The translations under genes and the position numbers were made by a program. 64,000 nucleotides of DNA from JANQMX01 sp965247175. GTDB taxonomy: Bacteria > Pseudomonadota > Alphaproteobacteria > Kiloniellales > DSM-21159. The notes below the pieces were generated by a model. The model made no database searches and was not told where the DNA came from. It worked only from the letters and a program-made list of their open reading frames with translations. Numbering within the stretch: position 1 is the stretch's first letter; the number at the start of each line of letters is the position of its first letter. The stretch is taken from NCBI GenBank assembly GCA_965247175.1, contig OZ252006.1, positions 620,001 to 684,000 of the forward strand, written 5' to 3'. This document shows positions 62,966 through 64,000 of the stretch, piece by piece.

Positions 62966-63784
62966 ATGAACGGGCGCGGCGTCAAAATCCCTTTCAGCGG
63001 GCTCGGCCTCTACACGGTCATCTACCTGACCTTCATCTATCTGCCGGTGCTCTTCCTGCCGCTCTTTTCCTTCAACGATGCGATCTACGTCGCCTTTCCG
63101 CTGAAGGACTTCACCCTGCGCTGGTACGAGCAGATGACGCAGAGTCCCGGGTTGCTTGCGGCTTTCCAGAACAGCCTGAAGCTCGGCATCGTCGTCGCCA
63201 TCGTCAGCACCATCTTCGGCACCCTGGCTGCCAAGGCCTTCACCCGCTACCGCGTGCCCTTCCAGCGCCCGCTGAAGGGATTCATCGCCGTGCCGCTGGT
63301 CATTCCCCTGATCATCCTCGGCATCTCCCTGATGGTGGTCTTCAACCGCCTGGGCGTGCCGCTGTCGCTCTTCACCATCGGATTATCGCACGTGGTGATC
63401 TGCGTGCCCTTCTCCATGCTGGTGATGATCTCACGCCTGGAGGGCTTCGACCCGGAGCTGGAGGAGGCGGCGCAGGACTTGGGGGAGACGCCCTGGATGA
63501 CCTTCTGGCGGGTGACCTTTCCGGTCGCCCTGCCGGGCATCGTGGCCAGCCTGCTGCTCTGCTTCACCATTTCCTTCGACGAGTTCCTGCTCGCCTTCTT
63601 CCTGGCGGGCGAGGAGGCCACTCTGCCGGTCTACATCTGGAGTCAGCTCCGCTTTCCCAATCGCCTGCCCAGCGTCTTGGCGCTCGGCTCCTGCATTCTT
63701 TTGGCAAGCTGCCTCCTTGTGCTCCTGGCGGAATGGGTGCGGCGCTTGGGTGCGCAACCGAGCAGAGGAGGGCAGGAGGCATGA
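62966..63784 (+). CDS. potC: Polyamine-type ABC transporter permease (PotC-like)
   Basis: A 272-residue permease with about six membrane segments and the EAA loop in FDPELEEAAQDLGETP followed by FWRVTFPVALPGIVASLLLCF and then ISFDEFLLAFFLAG. It has LRWYEQMTQSPGLLAAFQNSLKLG near the N-terminus, typical of PotC. Its stop overlaps the next ATPase start by 4 bases. Confidence 0.93.
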   Translation: MNGRGVKIPFSGLGLYTVIYLTFIYLPVLFLPLFSFNDAIYVAFPLKDFTLRWYEQMTQSPGLLAAFQNSLKLGIVVAIVSTIFGTLAAKAFTRYRVPFQRPLKGFIAVPLVIPLIILGISLMVVFNRLGVPLSLFTIGLSHVVICVPFSMLVMISRLEGFDPELEEAAQDLGETPWMTFWRVTFPVALPGIVASLLLCFTISFDEFLLAFFLAGEEATLPVYIWSQLRFPNRLPSVLALGSCILLASCLLVLLAEWVRRLGAQPSRGGQEA

Positions 63785-64000
63785 GCGACGCTGGTTTCAT
63801 CTCTCTGCGCGGTGTCTCCAAGCACTTCGGCAGCATCAGGGCTGTCGACGATGTCAGCTTCGACATTGCGCGAGGTGAGTTCTTTTCGCTGTTGGGTCCG
63901 TCCGGCTGCGGCAAAACCACCTTGATGCGCATGATCGCCGGCTTCGAGGAAGCGACCGGCGGCGAGATCTTCATCGACGGCCAGCCCATGGGGCACATCC
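63781..64000 (+). CDS. potA: Polyamine-type ABC transporter ATP-binding protein (start only)
   Basis: The first 73 residues are visible: ISLRGVSKHFGSIRAVDDVSFDIARGE, the Walker A GPSGCGKTT, then MRMIAGFEEATGGEIFIDG. This is the N-terminus of a PotA-type ATPase. ATG 63781 overlaps the potC stop. The rest lies beyond the window. Confidence 0.92.
   Translation, partial: MSDAGFISLRGVSKHFGSIRAVDDVSFDIARGEFFSLLGPSGCGKTTLMRMIAGFEEATGGEIFIDGQPMGHI

Overview
The window is GC-rich, gene-dense chromosomal DNA of an alphaproteobacterium. Synteny (glyA-nrdR-ribDE-ribBA-ribH-nusB-thiL; bamE / Cbp3-type chaperone / yceD-rpmF-plsX-fabH-ihfA-merR-tRNA-Pro; rplM-rpsI), a K+-independent H+-pyrophosphatase and CtrA-type TTAA-N7-TTAA boxes all fit that class. 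A Rhodospirillales/Kiloniellales-like lineage is my inference. I see no phage, insertion sequence, CRISPR array or plasmid hallmark.

Layout. 1-8.8 kb: end of glyA, nrdR, the riboflavin genes, nusB, thiL, a FliL-like secreted protein and hppA. 8.8-14.1 kb: BamE lipoprotein, cytochrome bc1 chaperone, YceD, L32, fatty acid initiation (plsX, fabH), IHF-alpha, a MerR regulator and tRNA-Pro(GGG) with a near-consensus promoter. 14.1-23.5 kb: mixed metabolism (two small unknown genes, an MFS carrier, MetY-type sulfhydrylase, CoA-binding protein, Sel1 and extensin-like envelope proteins, crotonase-fold protein, thioesterase, bicupin, VOC and SDR proteins). 23.6-32.9 kb: rplM-rpsI, bioY, ilvD, an RNA helicase, a hydrolase, a lipoprotein, parE and a YciA-type thioesterase.

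32.9-36.8 kb is the most unusual part. A Wzz/GumC-type polysaccharide chain-length protein carries, after its second membrane helix, a domain resembling the catalytic domain of tyrosine recombinases with most active-site residues lost. It is divergent from an orphan motA. motA and a 72-residue acidic protein both have perfect CtrA-type boxes next to a -10-like element.

36.8-64 kb is dominated by uptake and breakdown of small nitrogen compounds. One block has a covalent-FAD dimethylglycine/sarcosine dehydrogenase-type enzyme, a divergent RpiR regulator and an amino-acid-type ABC transporter. A second has a DeoR regulator, an inositol-phosphatase-type enzyme and a class II aldolase, divergent from a betaine-type ABC transporter (with a fused double permease), a choline-kinase-like enzyme and a second dehydrogenase. 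Then follow an MFS carrier and a Pot-type (polyamine-like) ABC transporter that runs off the end. Together this suggests import and demethylation of methylated amines, feeding C1 units towards folate; glyA at the left edge belongs to the same C1 network. The real substrates cannot be read from sequence alone.
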